A stretch of DNA of 64,000 nt from Kordiimonas sp. SCSIO 12610. Lineage in GTDB: Bacteria > Pseudomonadota > Alphaproteobacteria > Sphingomonadales > Kordiimonadaceae. Each line of letters opens with the position of its first letter. Position 1 is the first letter of the stretch. Location of the stretch: the NCBI RefSeq assembly GCF_024398015.1, contig NZ_CP073747.1, positions 2,242,501-2,306,500 on the forward strand. Reading direction: 5' to 3'. Shown here in pieces: positions 26,142 to 35,700 of the stretch. A program made the translations under genes and the position numbers. A model generated the notes under the pieces. The model was not told where the DNA came from. It saw only the letters and a program-made list of their open reading frames with translations, and ran no database searches.

Positions 26142-27446
26142 ATGACAAAGGAAATGGAGCCATTAGACGAGAACCAGCCCACCCTTTGCCGCGACTGCAT
26201 GACGGAAATCGCTCCTCCTAGCGCTAAGCAGACATCAACACCACATCAAGACTGTAATCATAATCGATTACTGTCACATGCCGAACTAAGAACCCTATCG
26301 ATTGCACATGTTGACTGCGATGCCTTCTATGCAACAGTAGAAAAAAGAGATAACCCAGAACTTACGAAAAAACCTCTCATCATTGGAGGCGGCGGTCAGC
26401 GCGGTGTTGTTTCTACCGCCTGCTACATAGCTCGAATGAACGGTGTGCATTCTGCCATGCCTATGTTCAAAGCACGAAAACTATGCCCTGACGCAGTCAT
26501 TCTGCCACCCAACATGAAGAAATATTCGAAGGTTAGTAAAGAGATCAGGAGTAAAATGCTATCGCTTACTCCGCTGGTCGAACCAATTTCGATTGATGAA
26601 GCCTTCATGGACTTTTCGGGCACTGAGCGACTACACGGTACCTACGCCGCCAAGCTACTTGCCAACATGGCGAAAGAGATCGAAGCCGAAATTGGTATAA
26701 CAGTATCTATCGGCCTTGCCCCGAACAAATTCCTCGCAAAAATAGCATCCGACATGAACAAACCACGGGGCTTTACCATTGTTGGGGAACAGGAAAAGCA
26801 GGAATTTCTGGCCTCGTTACCCATCACCAAAATATATGGCATTGGCAAGAAAACCGCCGCCCGTATGAACAAAGATGGCCTATCGATGATTTCCCAAATT
26901 CAAACTATGGATGCCAGCATTCTGGCAAAAAGATACGGCGAAGTTGGGCTGCGCCTTCACAGGCTTGCAATGGGGGACGACACCAGACCGATAAAGTCCA
27001 AACGTGAAACCAAAAGCATTTCCAGTGAACGAACCTTCAGGAAAGACATCAATATTCGTGAGGACCTGGAAAAACTATTATGGAAACTTGCAGAGAATGT
27101 ATCACTCGAATTAAAAACCAAGCAAATGGCAGGCAAAACAATTACGCTGAAACTGAAAACCAGCACGCACCGGATCATAACGCGATCACGAACGATCGAC
27201 CAACCTACTCAGCTTGCAGAGACCTTATTTGAAGTTGGCGCAGATTTACTCAAGCCTCTATCGGACGGAACGCCCTACCGGCTTATTGGTCTTGGCGTTA
27301 GTCAATTTGGAAACCTTGAAGACGCAGATATTCCTGACCTTATCGAGCCCGAACGCACGAAAAAAGCAGAGATCGAAAAGACAATGGATTCACTCAGAAA
27401 AAAATTCGGTAAATCCACAATCATTAAAGGTAGATCAATCGAGTAA
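26142..27446 (+). CDS. dinB: DNA polymerase IV (Y family)
   Basis: Translesion polymerase, 434 residues. Palm-domain metal motifs IAHVDCDAFYATVEKRDNP and ISIDEAFMDFSG are intact; VVSTACYIARMNGVHSAMPMFKARKLCP and ITVSIGLAPNKFLAKIASDMNKP are Y-family signatures; the helix-hairpin-helix IYGIGKKTAARM and a little-finger domain (ISSERTFRKDINIRE) follow. The N-terminus carries about 50 extra residues with LCRDCMTEI and QDCNHN, corresponding to the Cys-rich extension seen in many alphaproteobacterial DinB proteins. No obvious clamp-binding QLxLF pentapeptide is visible at the C-terminus. Third gene of a likely DUF3572-HAD-dinB unit. Confidence 0.94.
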   Translation: MTKEMEPLDENQPTLCRDCMTEIAPPSAKQTSTPHQDCNHNRLLSHAELRTLSIAHVDCDAFYATVEKRDNPELTKKPLIIGGGGQRGVVSTACYIARMNGVHSAMPMFKARKLCPDAVILPPNMKKYSKVSKEIRSKMLSLTPLVEPISIDEAFMDFSGTERLHGTYAAKLLANMAKEIEAEIGITVSIGLAPNKFLAKIASDMNKPRGFTIVGEQEKQEFLASLPITKIYGIGKKTAARMNKDGLSMISQIQTMDASILAKRYGEVGLRLHRLAMGDDTRPIKSKRETKSISSERTFRKDINIREDLEKLLWKLAENVSLELKTKQMAGKTITLKLKTSTHRIITRSRTIDQPTQLAETLFEVGADLLKPLSDGTPYRLIGLGVSQFGNLEDADIPDLIEPERTKKAEIEKTMDSLRKKFGKSTIIKGRSIE

Positions 27447-27581
27447 TATCTTACTATTTTCTAATAGCTTAGGATTTTTTTGAGGCACCTCATTTTCATA
27501 CTTATCAAAATATTCAAACTCATATATTATATTTAATTCTTACTTTTGATCGAACAAAGATATCAGTTAGAATATTATATT

Positions 27582-27899
27582 ATGAAAGATAAAAATGCTG
27601 TCAAAATAATGGGGGCCCTCGCCCAGACAACAAGATTAAGAGTCTTCAGGCTTTTAATGATGTCTGGAAAAAAAGGGATGGCAGCCGGGAAAATTGCCAA
27701 AACACTAGATGTTCCGCAAAGTACCCTATCTTCTCATCTAAAAGTCATGGAATCTGTTGGTATTTTAAGTTCAGAGCGTCAAGAACGTAAAATCGTTTAT
27801 CGTGCAGAGATTAAAAAAGTACGATCCTTTGTAAGCCATATCGTCAATGATTGCTGCGACGGCCATAAAGATATATGCAATCCGAGCCTGTTTAAATAA
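27582..27899 (+). CDS. ArsR-family winged-helix regulator
   Basis: 105 residues from ATG 27582 (a TTG at 27546 is also possible; neither has a good ribosome-binding site). Winged-helix DNA-binding pattern: ALAQTTRLRVFRLLMMSG, then MAAGKIAKTLDVPQSTLSSHLKVMESVGILSSERQERKIVYRAE. The C-terminal FVSHIVNDCCDGHKDIC carries three cysteines and a His that could bind metal or arsenite, as in several ArsR proteins, but there is no classic ELCVCDL in the recognition helix region. No ars, copper or zinc transport genes are nearby, so the ligand cannot be inferred. AT-rich surroundings. Confidence 0.85.
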   Translation: MKDKNAVKIMGALAQTTRLRVFRLLMMSGKKGMAAGKIAKTLDVPQSTLSSHLKVMESVGILSSERQERKIVYRAEIKKVRSFVSHIVNDCCDGHKDICNPSLFK

Positions 27900-28238
27900 C
27901 ATTTCCACATATACAGAAATATTATATATTTCATTCTTCTATATATATCATATACTTATTGTAATTTTTTACGACATATATACATGAAATATGTATAAAA
28001 CTGAGCCTTTTTATAGATATTTTTCTCTCAATACTGCGATTCAATTTAATTGCATTTTGCAAATATCTTAGCATTTTTCGTCACAAAATTACTGCTTTCA
28101 TTGATTTTTAACGTTTTTTTATGACACTGTTTGTAACATAACTGTAATTTAGTTCTTTACAGGGGCATGTTTTTACGATATTTATATTTCCATAGTTATA
28201 GAAATATAAATTGAAAACAAATTTTAGAGGAGCGAGAT
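27900..28238. other. AT-rich intergenic region without a gene
   Basis: 339 bases between the ArsR gene and the exported cysteine protein. Very rich in A and T, with several short ATATAT-type runs. I see no tRNA, no convincing coding frame, no strong intrinsic terminator and no clear promoter pair. It presumably holds the promoter of the gene at 28239, which has an AGAGGAG ribosome-binding site just inside the right end. Confidence 0.6.
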
Positions 28239-28667
28239 ATGCTAAAAAAAATCATCCCAACTGCATGTGCCGCACTTATGGTAACAAGCGTTTCACTACC
28301 AACATTAGCAACTAACGACGTAAGCTCAGTTGGAATTAAAATTTCAGGATCCAAGACCTGGTCTGCTGAATGCACGATGGAAAAACCAAACGGAAAAACA
28401 AGAACTTTGGAACGTCAGGGTCGCGGTCACCGTTCCAGCAAGTCTTTCACAGGCAATAGAGTTCAAGGTGGACTTTGTGAAGTCAACATCCCGGATGGAG
28501 CTGATGTTAAAGTAACGTTCGTAAGCCGCCCTTCTATGACATGCCCTTTCGGTGATGAAGCAAAAGCATGCGAAGCTCGCCTTAAACCAGGCCAGTCTGT
28601 ATTCACTTTTGGTGGTGGAACAGTTGTTGAAGCTTACAACCAAAAGCAAGTAGCTAGTATTAAATAA
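28239..28667 (+). CDS. Small exported protein with four cysteines
   Basis: Not recognised. 142 residues with a clear signal peptide (MLKKIIPTACAALMVTSVSL, cleavage likely after LPTLA). The mature part has four cysteines (SAECTM, GGLCEV, MTCPFG, KACEAR), an even number that suits two periplasmic disulfides. The segments TLERQGRGHRSSKSFTG and PDGADVKVTFVSRPSM look like beta strands. A strong AGAGGAG ribosome-binding site and a GC-rich hairpin downstream suggest a separately transcribed, possibly abundant protein. No neighbour gives a functional clue. Confidence 0.75.
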   Translation: MLKKIIPTACAALMVTSVSLPTLATNDVSSVGIKISGSKTWSAECTMEKPNGKTRTLERQGRGHRSSKSFTGNRVQGGLCEVNIPDGADVKVTFVSRPSMTCPFGDEAKACEARLKPGQSVFTFGGGTVVEAYNQKQVASIK

Positions 28668-28955
28668 CCAATTAATCAGTCATTCTGGCTTACAACGAAT
28701 AGCATATCTTCCCCTAAGCTGATATGCGACGTGACAATGGGGGCAACAGCCCCCTGTCACTCCCCCTCTTTTCTGATCCCCAGCAAATAGATATCGATAG
28801 GCAGGAAAATACCTGCCCGTGAATTTATTACCCACTCAGGCAAATCTTTACCCACTGTACACCTGATAATATCATATTTTTCAGATACTTAGCTTACTTA
28901 AATTCAGGCATGCTAATTGCTTTTCTCCAGACATAGTTTTTGTTTGGAGGAATTT
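28668..28955 (+). other. Intergenic region with three stem-loops
   Basis: 288 bases between the exported-protein gene and the diguanylate cyclase gene. It holds three inverted repeats: GCATATC/GATATGC (28702-28708 with 28721-28727), a GC-rich hairpin at 28731-28760, and GGCAGG/CCTGCC (28800-28805 with 28812-28817). The second is probably the terminator of the gene to the left. The third lies closer to the cyclase gene and could be in its leader. Confidence 0.6.
28731..28760 (+). terminator. GC-rich hairpin, probable terminator
   Basis: GTGACA/TGTCAC outer stem and GGGGGC/GCCCCC inner stem with an AT bulge and an AACA loop, 63 bases past the stop of the exported-protein gene. The downstream tract is TCCCCCTCTTTTCT, only moderately T-rich. 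Confidence 0.6.
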
Positions 28956-29663
28956 ATGACAAACCAAGCTCACACTGGCCTGGATAATAAAACCGAAATT
29001 AATCCGTATGTAAGCAAGCTTGCGAGCAAACTCGTTAAGACCGCAGCGAGCGCTGAAATACGATTTGATAGCACAGGCTGGCAATTGATTACCGAGGTAC
29101 TCAGTTTTGCGGCTTCTGCCGAGCAACGCATGGCGGAACAACAGGATCGTATCGACCACCTAGAGCAACTCTCGGTAACTGACGAGTTAACAGGCATTCG
29201 TAACCGTCGCGGACTGAAAATGTCCCTCGGTCGCTTGATGGCAACAACAGCACGCTATAATGAAGAAGCTGTTCTCGGCTTCATTGACCTTGATGGCTTC
29301 AAGCAGATTAATGACACATACGGTCACGCTGTCGGGGACCAAGCCCTAAGACAAGTTGCTAAAATCCTCAAAACATATACGCGCAGCAGTGATATAGTCG
29401 CTCGTATCGCTGGCGATGAGTTTGCTGTCATTTTAACCCGCTGCGAAGCCAATCAGGGCATTGACCGTATGCGCAACCTCCAGCGTATCATCAATGAGGC
29501 AGTTATCACCCACGGTAAACAGGCAGTGGCCCTGAAATGCTCAATGGGCATCAAATCCTTCTCTGGCCTTACTGATCCTGAAACATTGATCAGCGCAGCC
29601 GACGTTGCAATGTATGCTGACAAGGAAATGCGCAAGTCAACAACCCTTCGCTGCGCGGTATAG
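28956..29663 (+). CDS. Diguanylate cyclase (GGDEF domain)
   Basis: 235 residues from the ATG at 28956, which has GGAGGA six bases before it; an in-frame upstream ATG at 28917 lacks this. The N-terminal third (about 75 residues) is helical, ending in a heptad stretch AEQQDRIDHLEQLSVTDELTGIRNRRGL that connects to the cyclase domain. The catalytic motif is AGDEF within ARIAGDEFAVIL, which is compatible with activity, and RxxD (RSSD) lies five residues before it as a product-inhibition site. DLDGFKQINDTYGHAVGD is the metal/GTP site. Cytoplasmic, no membrane segment; the input signal for the N-terminal helices is unknown. Confidence 0.93.
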   Translation: MTNQAHTGLDNKTEINPYVSKLASKLVKTAASAEIRFDSTGWQLITEVLSFAASAEQRMAEQQDRIDHLEQLSVTDELTGIRNRRGLKMSLGRLMATTARYNEEAVLGFIDLDGFKQINDTYGHAVGDQALRQVAKILKTYTRSSDIVARIAGDEFAVILTRCEANQGIDRMRNLQRIINEAVITHGKQAVALKCSMGIKSFSGLTDPETLISAADVAMYADKEMRKSTTLRCAV

Positions 29664-29675
29664 ATTATATTTCAT

Positions 29676-29702
29676 GAGGGAAATAGAAAGAGTATTTCCC
29701 TC
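29676..29702 (+). terminator. Stem-loop after the diguanylate cyclase gene
   Basis: Perfect ten-base-pair stem GAGGGAAATA/TATTTCCCTC with a seven-base loop, 12 bases past the stop codon. No T-run follows, so it may be a weak terminator or an mRNA-end protecting hairpin. Confidence 0.55.
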
Positions 29703-29783
29703 TCCGCTCATCATTCGTTTGCAAGCGATGCCTCATTTGCTATAACTCCGCTATATTCATTCAGTTATTGTACGGAGATAAAA

Positions 29784-30245
29784 ATGAGCGTAGCTGACCG
29801 CCTGACTTCCCTTGGTATTGACCTTCCAAAACCAGCGGCACCCGTTGCCAACTATGTTCCCTTTGTTATTTCTGGCAATATCATAAGTATCTCTGGCCAA
29901 ATCCCTATGGGCCCTGATGGCCTGGCTTTCCAAGGCAAAGTTGGTCAGGAAGTCTCTATTGATGACGCCATTCGGGCCGCACACCTTTGTGCGCTCAATT
30001 TGATTGCACAAATGAATGCTGCGGTCGACGGAGACCTAGAGCGTATTTCACGTGTCATAAAATTGGGTGGTTTCGTTAACTGTGTCGATGGTTTTGGCGA
30101 CCAACCAAAAGTCATTAATGCTGCGAGCGATTTGATGGTTGACGTTTTTGGTGATAAAGGCAGGCATAGCCGTTCAGCAGTTGGAACCAACGCACTTCCC
30201 ATGAATGTCCCTGTTGAAATTGACGCGCTTGTAGAAATTTCATAA
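29784..30245 (+). CDS. RidA / YjgF family enamine-imine deaminase
   Basis: 153-residue member of the RidA/YER057c/UK114 family, which hydrolyses reactive 2-aminoacrylate-type imines released by PLP enzymes. ISGQIPMGPDG, the VGQEVSIDDAIRAAHLCALNLIAQM helix and the C-terminal GRHSRSAVGTNALPMNVPVEIDALVEI are family signatures; the Arg of RSAVGTNALP corresponds to the substrate-carboxylate-binding arginine. This sequence belongs to the longer 150-residue subgroup rather than the 128-residue archetype. First gene of a three-gene run; 16 bases to the next. Confidence 0.9.
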   Translation: MSVADRLTSLGIDLPKPAAPVANYVPFVISGNIISISGQIPMGPDGLAFQGKVGQEVSIDDAIRAAHLCALNLIAQMNAAVDGDLERISRVIKLGGFVNCVDGFGDQPKVINAASDLMVDVFGDKGRHSRSAVGTNALPMNVPVEIDALVEIS

Positions 30246-30261
30246 GGACAATTGTCAGATC

Positions 30262-31044
30262 ATGGCAAATTCATCTGAAAGATACTTCCCCTGGCTTAGA
30301 ACATCAAAAATTGCCCACAGGGGGTTGTTTGAAGCCGGAACCGAGCGCGAAGAAAATACGCTGGCCGCAATCAAAGCCGCCGTTGATGCTGGCCTTGGCA
30401 TCGAAATTGACGTTCGGATTACCGCCGATGATTTAATCGTCGTCTTTCATGATGAAACCTTGGACAGAATGACAAATGCAACAGGCCATGTGGGGCGTTT
30501 TGGCCTCCAGCTTCTAAAAAAGCACATGGTAGGCAATTCTGGAAAGTCCATGCCTACGCTCCCGGAAGCGCTTGAGGTGATTAACGGCGATGTTCCTTTG
30601 TTCATAGAAATAAAGTCATCGCCGTCGATTGATATTCAGAAAACCTGTGCTGGGGTTCGCCATTGCTTTGAAGGCTATCGCGGTCCTGTTGCGGTTATGT
30701 CCTTTGACCCAAGAATAATAGCCTGGTTTAAAAAATATATGCCATCCTATCCACGGGGTTGGGTTATCGGCAGGGAAGCTTTGCTAAGCATAAAGGATCG
30801 TATCCTCAGCAAATATGTTTTGTGGAAAACCAAACCAGATTTTCTGGCGTGTGATATTAATCTATTGCCAAACAGCTTAACCTCAAATTGGTCAAGCCGC
30901 GGGTTACCCTTGTTAACATGGACCGTTCGGACACAAAGTCATCAAGAAATAGCACGTATGTATGCTGACGGTATGATCTTTGAAACCACAAACAGCGTAG
31001 AAGCCATGAACGATACTGGCTCTAGTGAAGGTGCAAATCCGTAA
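30262..31044 (+). CDS. Glycerophosphodiester phosphodiesterase
   Basis: 260 residues, GDPD (UgpQ-like) TIM barrel. Catalytic pair and metal site: KIAHRGLFEAG...REENTLAA (His-Arg and Glu-Asn) and GIEIDVRITADDLIVVFHDETLDRMT (Glu-Asp and the second His). MPTLPEALEVINGDVPLFIEIK completes the core. It hydrolyses glycerophosphodiesters to glycerol-3-phosphate and an alcohol. No signal peptide, so cytoplasmic. Sandwiched between RidA and the FemAB-like gene, an arrangement I associate with Alphaproteobacteria. Confidence 0.92.
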   Translation: MANSSERYFPWLRTSKIAHRGLFEAGTEREENTLAAIKAAVDAGLGIEIDVRITADDLIVVFHDETLDRMTNATGHVGRFGLQLLKKHMVGNSGKSMPTLPEALEVINGDVPLFIEIKSSPSIDIQKTCAGVRHCFEGYRGPVAVMSFDPRIIAWFKKYMPSYPRGWVIGREALLSIKDRILSKYVLWKTKPDFLACDINLLPNSLTSNWSSRGLPLLTWTVRTQSHQEIARMYADGMIFETTNSVEAMNDTGSSEGANP

Positions 31045-31091
31045 TTTTAGCAGGCGGTAGAGTATTTTACCCTGATTGGAACCTTGTCTCG

Positions 31092-32264
31092 ATGGTAGAA
31101 ACAAAAAACCTCGTCGCTAAAATCGTCAACAGCATTAGCGAAATTCCCAAAACCTCTTGGGATGCATGCAACAACGCAAGTGCTAACAGCAGCCCATTTT
31201 TATCCTACGACTTTCTGAATGCCCTCGAAATTTCCGGCTGTGTGAATGCCGAAACCGGCTGGCACCCACAGCACGTCGTTCTTTATAACACGAGTGACGA
31301 GACTGATATTCTGGCCGTTATGCCCTTGTACCTGAAGGGCCATAGCCAGGGCGAATATGTTTTTGATCATGGCTGGGCTGATGCCTACGAGCGCGCTGGT
31401 GGTCGCTATTATCCTAAATTACAGTCGTCTATTCCCTTCACACCGGCAACCGCATCCAAATTATTGGTCAAAGATTGCAATAATCGTCAAACATATGAAC
31501 AAGCGCTGATATCGTCAGCAATACAATTTGCCCGAAATGCAGAAATATCATCGCTGCACCTGACGTTTGTGCCCGAACGAGAAGCTGCGTCCTATAAAGA
31601 TATGGGATTGCTTATCCGTAATGATCAGCAATTTCACTGGTTCAACAAAGGCTATCAAACCTTCGATGATTTTCTCAACGCTTTAAGCTCTCGAAAGAGG
31701 AAACAAATCAGGAAGGAACGCAGAACTGCGCTCGAAAATGGCATTACAATTCATCATTTTTCCGGCGACGATTTGAAGGAAGAACATTGGGATGCCTTCT
31801 TTGAATTCTATATCGACACGGGCAATCGAAAGTGGGGTCAACCCTATCTGAACAGGCAATTTTTCTCAGAAATCAACAAAAGGATGGCTGATAAAATTGT
31901 TCTCATGATGTGCGAACGCGGCGGCGATTATATTGCGGGCGCGCTTAACTTTATTGGTTCAGATACAATATACGGTAGGCACTGGGGATGTATCGAAGAC
32001 CATCCCTGCCTTCATTTTGAAACCTGCTACTATCAAGCAATTGAGTACGCAATCAACCACGGTCTGAAATGCGTAGAAGCCGGGGCACAGGGTCCACATA
32101 AAATAGCACGCGGTTACGAACCAACAAAAACCTACAGCGCCCATTATCTGCGCGATGAAGGTTTTCACAAAGCAGTGGAAAACTTCCTACAAATGGAAAC
32201 GCGAGAGGTTGATGCCCATATTGAGTATTTAGGCGAGAGAACCCCTTTTAAAAAAGGGGATTAG
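31092..32264 (+). CDS. FemAB-like acyltransferase (DUF482)
   Basis: 390-residue protein of the FemAB-like / peptidogalycan-biosynthesis-like family with a GNAT-type fold. Typical features are SWDACN...SPFLSYDFLNALEISGCV at the N-terminus, VMPLYLKGHSQGEYVFDHGWADAYERAGGRYYPKLQ in the first half, SSRKRKQIRKERRTA in the middle and YGRHWGCIEDHPCLHFETCYYQAIEYAI followed by EAGAQGPHKIARGY near the end. Substrate unknown; aminoacyl-tRNA-dependent transfer is known for Fem relatives but not shown for this group. Its stop overlaps the convergent acetyltransferase stop by four bases. Confidence 0.85.
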   Translation: MVETKNLVAKIVNSISEIPKTSWDACNNASANSSPFLSYDFLNALEISGCVNAETGWHPQHVVLYNTSDETDILAVMPLYLKGHSQGEYVFDHGWADAYERAGGRYYPKLQSSIPFTPATASKLLVKDCNNRQTYEQALISSAIQFARNAEISSLHLTFVPEREAASYKDMGLLIRNDQQFHWFNKGYQTFDDFLNALSSRKRKQIRKERRTALENGITIHHFSGDDLKEEHWDAFFEFYIDTGNRKWGQPYLNRQFFSEINKRMADKIVLMMCERGGDYIAGALNFIGSDTIYGRHWGCIEDHPCLHFETCYYQAIEYAINHGLKCVEAGAQGPHKIARGYEPTKTYSAHYLRDEGFHKAVENFLQMETREVDAHIEYLGERTPFKKGD

Positions 32265-32806
32265 CGACCGAATGTATCCGCGCTGATCCGGTAGAGTACG
32301 TGTGGTTTAATGGGGCTCTCATCGGGCACATCAGGATGATCAAAATCATTGTCGTGATCTCTGTGCATGCCAATTTTTTCCATAACACGCATAGAAGGTA
32401 CATTATTTTCACTAGTGATGGAAATAACTTCAGAGGCCTTAAGCGCGCTGAATGCATAAGCAAGGCATGCCCTTGCCCCCTCTGGCGCCAACCCCTTACC
32501 CCAAATATCTTTTCGCAGGCGCCATCCTATTTCTGGAAGCCCTGCCCCCGGAATGCCCTGATGCGCGATTTCCATGCCGATAAAGCCGATAAATTCATTG
32601 GCTTCCTTAAGGTCAGCGGCCCAGAAGCAAAATCCATGTTCTTTGTCATGGGCCATGCGCTTATCGACGCTTGCGTCGCTCACGTCTCGGCGTTGGATGT
32701 CCGGAAAGTAGCGCATAACCTCAGGGTCCGCGTTTAATGCGGCAAAAGGGTCGCGGTCACGCTCTAACCACGACCTAAGAACAAGCCTATCGGTTTCAAT
32801 AATCAT
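32261..32806 (-). CDS. GNAT-family acetyltransferase, RimJ/RimL-like
   Basis: 181 residues from the ATG at 32804-32806, which has GGGGGGA five bases upstream (a TTG is one codon earlier). The N-terminus IETDRLVLRSWLERDRDPFAALNADPEVMRYFP is the RimJ/RimL start pattern. Motif A is GWRLRKDIWGKGLAPEGARACLAYAF; SENNVPSMRVMEKIGM is motif B. It acetylates an amino group on an unknown protein or small molecule. Monocistronic; converges tail to tail, overlapping by four bases, with the FemAB-like gene. Confidence 0.88.
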   Translation of the reverse strand: MIIETDRLVLRSWLERDRDPFAALNADPEVMRYFPDIQRRDVSDASVDKRMAHDKEHGFCFWAADLKEANEFIGFIGMEIAHQGIPGAGLPEIGWRLRKDIWGKGLAPEGARACLAYAFSALKASEVISITSENNVPSMRVMEKIGMHRDHDNDFDHPDVPDESPIKPHVLYRISADTFGR

Positions 32807-32828
32807 CAATTCCCCCCAAGGCGATGCC

Positions 32829-35189
32829 TTAAGGTTTCACAGGAACAGGTGGCTTGCCGGGGTTGCGTTTCGCAGGTAATCCCGCCTTTTTCTTCGAAGC
32901 CTTCGGTGCGTGAGGAACGATTTCAAAACCAAGGCCATCACCTTTTACTTTCACGATCACCTCGCCGCCCTTCGATAATTTTCCGAACAACAATTCATCA
33001 GCGAGTGGCTTCTTGATATTGTCCTGAATAACGCGGGAAAGCGGCCTTGCGCCGTAAAGCTTGTCATAACCCTTTTCCACAAGCCAGCTTTTCGCAGCAG
33101 TATCAAGCGTAATTTCAACCCCTCGGTCAGCCAATTGAAGTTCTAACTGAAGAATGAATTTTTCGACAACTTTGGCAACCACTTCGGTCGGTAAGAAACC
33201 AAATGGAATAACCGCATCCAAACGGTTCCTGAACTCTGGGCTAAAGGTTTGCTTAATTGCTTCTTCGCTTGCCGCATCATTGGTGTCGCGGCCGAACCCG
33301 ATAGCCGCCTTTGCTAGGTCCTTGGCACCAGCGTTTGTTGTCATGATCAACACGACATTACGGAAATCGATTTTCTTACCATTATGGTCAGTAAGCGTTC
33401 CATTATCCATAACCTGCAACAGCACATTAAAGAGGTCTGGGTGCGCTTTCTCTATCTCATCAAGCAAAAGAACACTATGTGGCTGCTGATCAATAGCGTC
33501 GGTCAAGAGACCGCCCTGATCGTATCCAACATACCCCGGAGGCGCACCAATAAGGCGCGACACCGAATGCCGCTCCATATATTCAGACATATCAAAGCGA
33601 TGCAATTCCACACCAAGAAGGTCCGCAAGCTGCCGGGCAACCTCGGTTTTACCGACACCCGTTGGCCCCGAAAACAGGTATGATCCAATCGGTTTATTGG
33701 GTTCACGCAGACCAGCACGCGATAATTTAATGGATGCGGTAAGTGCCTCGATCGCCTGATCCTGGCCAAAGACAACCCTTTTAAGGTCACCTTCAAGCGT
33801 TTTCATCACACGGCTTTCATCGCGTGTTACGGATTTTGGCGGGATACGGGCAATTGTTGAAACCGTCGCCTCAACATCTTTAACACCAATGGTTTTCTTG
33901 CGTTTGCTGGCAGCCAAAAGCATTTGAGCTGCACCGGTTTCATCAATCACATCAATTGCTTTATCGGGTAATTTACGATCTGTGATATAGCGATCCGATA
34001 ATTCCACCGCGGTTTTAATCGCGTCAGCAGTATAACGAATACCATGATGCTCTTCAAAATACGGCTTGATACCTTGTAAAATCTTGATCGCATCATCAAC
34101 AGAAGGCTCATTCACATCAATCTTCTGGAAGCGCCGTAAAAGTGCACGGTCTTTTTCAAAATGACTGCGGAATTCCTTATAAGTGGTCGAGCCCATACAG
34201 CGTATTCCACCGTTTGCAAGCGCAGGCTTTAGAAGGTTCGAGGCGTCCATGGCCCCACCTGATGTTGCACCAGCGCCGATAACAGTGTGAATTTCATCAA
34301 TAAACAGAATTGAACCTTCATAATCTTCCAGTTCTTTCATCACAGATTTGAGGCGTTCTTCAAAATCACCGCGATACCGCGTGCCTGCAAGCAAGGTTCC
34401 CATATCAAGCGAGAATACGGTCGCATCCTTAAGGACATCAGGAACCTCACCCTCATGAATGCGCCTTGCCAATCCTTCTGCTATTGCTGTCTTACCGACG
34501 CCGGGATCACCAACAAACAACGGGTTATTTTTGGAGCGACGGCATAGAACCTGAATAGCGCGCTCCAACTCGCGTGAGCGGCCAATCAAAGGATCAATTT
34601 TACCGTCCTTTGCCTTTTCGTTCAGATTGACACAATAAGCCTTCAAGGCAGTATCGGTGGCCTTATCACCTTTGGCTTTTGCTTCCTCGCTCTCGGTTCC
34701 GTCTTCGTCCTCGGTGCCATGAACAGCACGTGGTTCACTAAAGTCAGGGACCTTTGCGATACCGTGCGAAATATAATTCACCGCATCAAATCGGCTCATA
34801 TCCTGATTTTGGAGGAAGTAAACTGCATGGCTCTCTCGTTCTGAGAACAAAGCAACCAGAATGTTTGCACCGGTTATTTCCTCGCGACCAGAAGACTGGA
34901 CGTGAAGGAGTGCACGCTGAACAACCCGCTGGAAACCAGCCGTTGGCGTTGCCTCCATCCCTTCAGCATCAATTTTCAAGCTATCAAGCTCATTTTCCAA
35001 ATATTCCTCAAGCTCTCTTGCAACCGTTGGAATATCAACACCGCATGCTCTTAAAACCGCGACGGCATCGCTGTCATCCAAAAGCGCGAGCAATAAATGC
35101 TCTAACGTGGCATATTCGTGGCTGCGTTCATTCGCTTCATTCAGCGCCCTATGAAGGGTTTCTTCTAAATTTGAGGAAAAGCTTGGCAC
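32829..35189 (-). CDS. clpA: ATP-dependent Clp protease ATP-binding subunit ClpA
   Basis: 786-residue AAA+ unfoldase that feeds substrates to ClpP. N-domain ([30 protein letters not shown]), first ATPase module with Walker [16 protein letters not shown] and Walker [11 protein letters not shown], second module with [15 protein letters not shown] and [14 protein letters not shown], then a C-terminal small domain with [11 protein letters not shown]. No ClpB-type middle coiled coil, so ClpA not ClpB. The start is a GTG with AGGAG seven bases upstream. The tail is Lys/Pro-rich. Preceded on the same strand by its adaptor clpS, 88 bases away. Confidence 0.97.
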   Translation of the reverse strand: MPSFSSNLEETLHRALNEANERSHEYATLEHLLLALLDDSDAVAVLRACGVDIPTVARELEEYLENELDSLKIDAEGMEATPTAGFQRVVQRALLHVQSSGREEITGANILVALFSERESHAVYFLQNQDMSRFDAVNYISHGIAKVPDFSEPRAVHGTEDEDGTESEEAKAKGDKATDTALKAYCVNLNEKAKDGKIDPLIGRSRELERAIQVLCRRSKNNPLFVGDPGVGKTAIAEGLARRIHEGEVPDVLKDATVFSLDMGTLLAGTRYRGDFEERLKSVMKELEDYEGSILFIDEIHTVIGAGATSGGAMDASNLLKPALANGGIRCMGSTTYKEFRSHFEKDRALLRRFQKIDVNEPSVDDAIKILQGIKPYFEEHHGIRYTADAIKTAVELSDRYITDRKLPDKAIDVIDETGAAQMLLAASKRKKTIGVKDVEATVSTIARIPPKSVTRDESRVMKTLEGDLKRVVFGQDQAIEALTASIKLSRAGLREPNKPIGSYLFSGPTGVGKTEVARQLADLLGVELHRFDMSEYMERHSVSRLIGAPPGYVGYDQGGLLTDAIDQQPHSVLLLDEIEKAHPDLFNVLLQVMDNGTLTDHNGKKIDFRNVVLIMTTNAGAKDLAKAAIGFGRDTNDAASEEAIKQTFSPEFRNRLDAVIPFGFLPTEVVAKVVEKFILQLELQLADRGVEITLDTAAKSWLVEKGYDKLYGARPLSRVIQDNIKKPLADELLFGKLSKGGEVIVKVKGDGLGFEIVPHAPKASKKKAGLPAKRNPGKPPVPVKP

Positions 35190-35277
35190 CTGTTACTCCT
35201 GATTGAGCTAAATAGATTAGCTTAGTTTCTATGGTGTTCTATGGTAAACGACGACCTGAAAAGGCAATCATACCGTA

Positions 35278-35613
35278 TTATTCTTTTTCAAGTGTACACT
35301 GAAGCGGATGCTCATGTTGTTGAGCAAAAGACATAACCTGATTGACTTTGGTTTCAGCGATTTCATAGGTAAATATACCGCAAACTCCGACACCTTTCTG
35401 GTGCACATGCAACATCACCTCAGTTGCCTGCTCGACAGTCATACGGAAAAAGCGCTGTAAAATGTGCACGACAAACTCCATCGGGGTATAATCGTCATTC
35501 AACAGCAAAACTTTGTACATAGATGGCTTTTTGGTTTTGGTCTCTGTGCGTGTTAATACGCCGGTTCCAGAACCGCCATCTTGGTTGTCATCATCGTCGC
35601 GTTTATCCGCCAT
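35278..35613 (-). CDS. clpS: ATP-dependent Clp protease adaptor ClpS
   Basis: 111-residue adaptor that delivers N-degron substrates to ClpA. The N-terminal 25 residues are polar and disordered; the core has [28 protein letters not shown] (with the Asn-Asp-Asp-Tyr-Thr-Pro pocket motif) and [21 protein letters not shown]. Next to clpA as usual. Confidence 0.96.
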   Translation of the reverse strand: MADKRDDDDNQDGGSGTGVLTRTETKTKKPSMYKVLLLNDDYTPMEFVVHILQRFFRMTVEQATEVMLHVHQKGVGVCGIFTYEIAETKVNQVMSFAQQHEHPLQCTLEKE

Positions 35614-35700
35614 TCACTACTCTCTTTACTTGCTAACCTTAATGTAGCGCAGCAAGCCAATAGTTAAAGAGAGAAAATGCATCAAATCAAGAAACTTTTA

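Noticed and set aside
28800-28890. Cyclic di-GMP riboswitch before the GGDEF gene
   Set aside because: I do not see the conserved GEMM core; only simple stem-loops are present.
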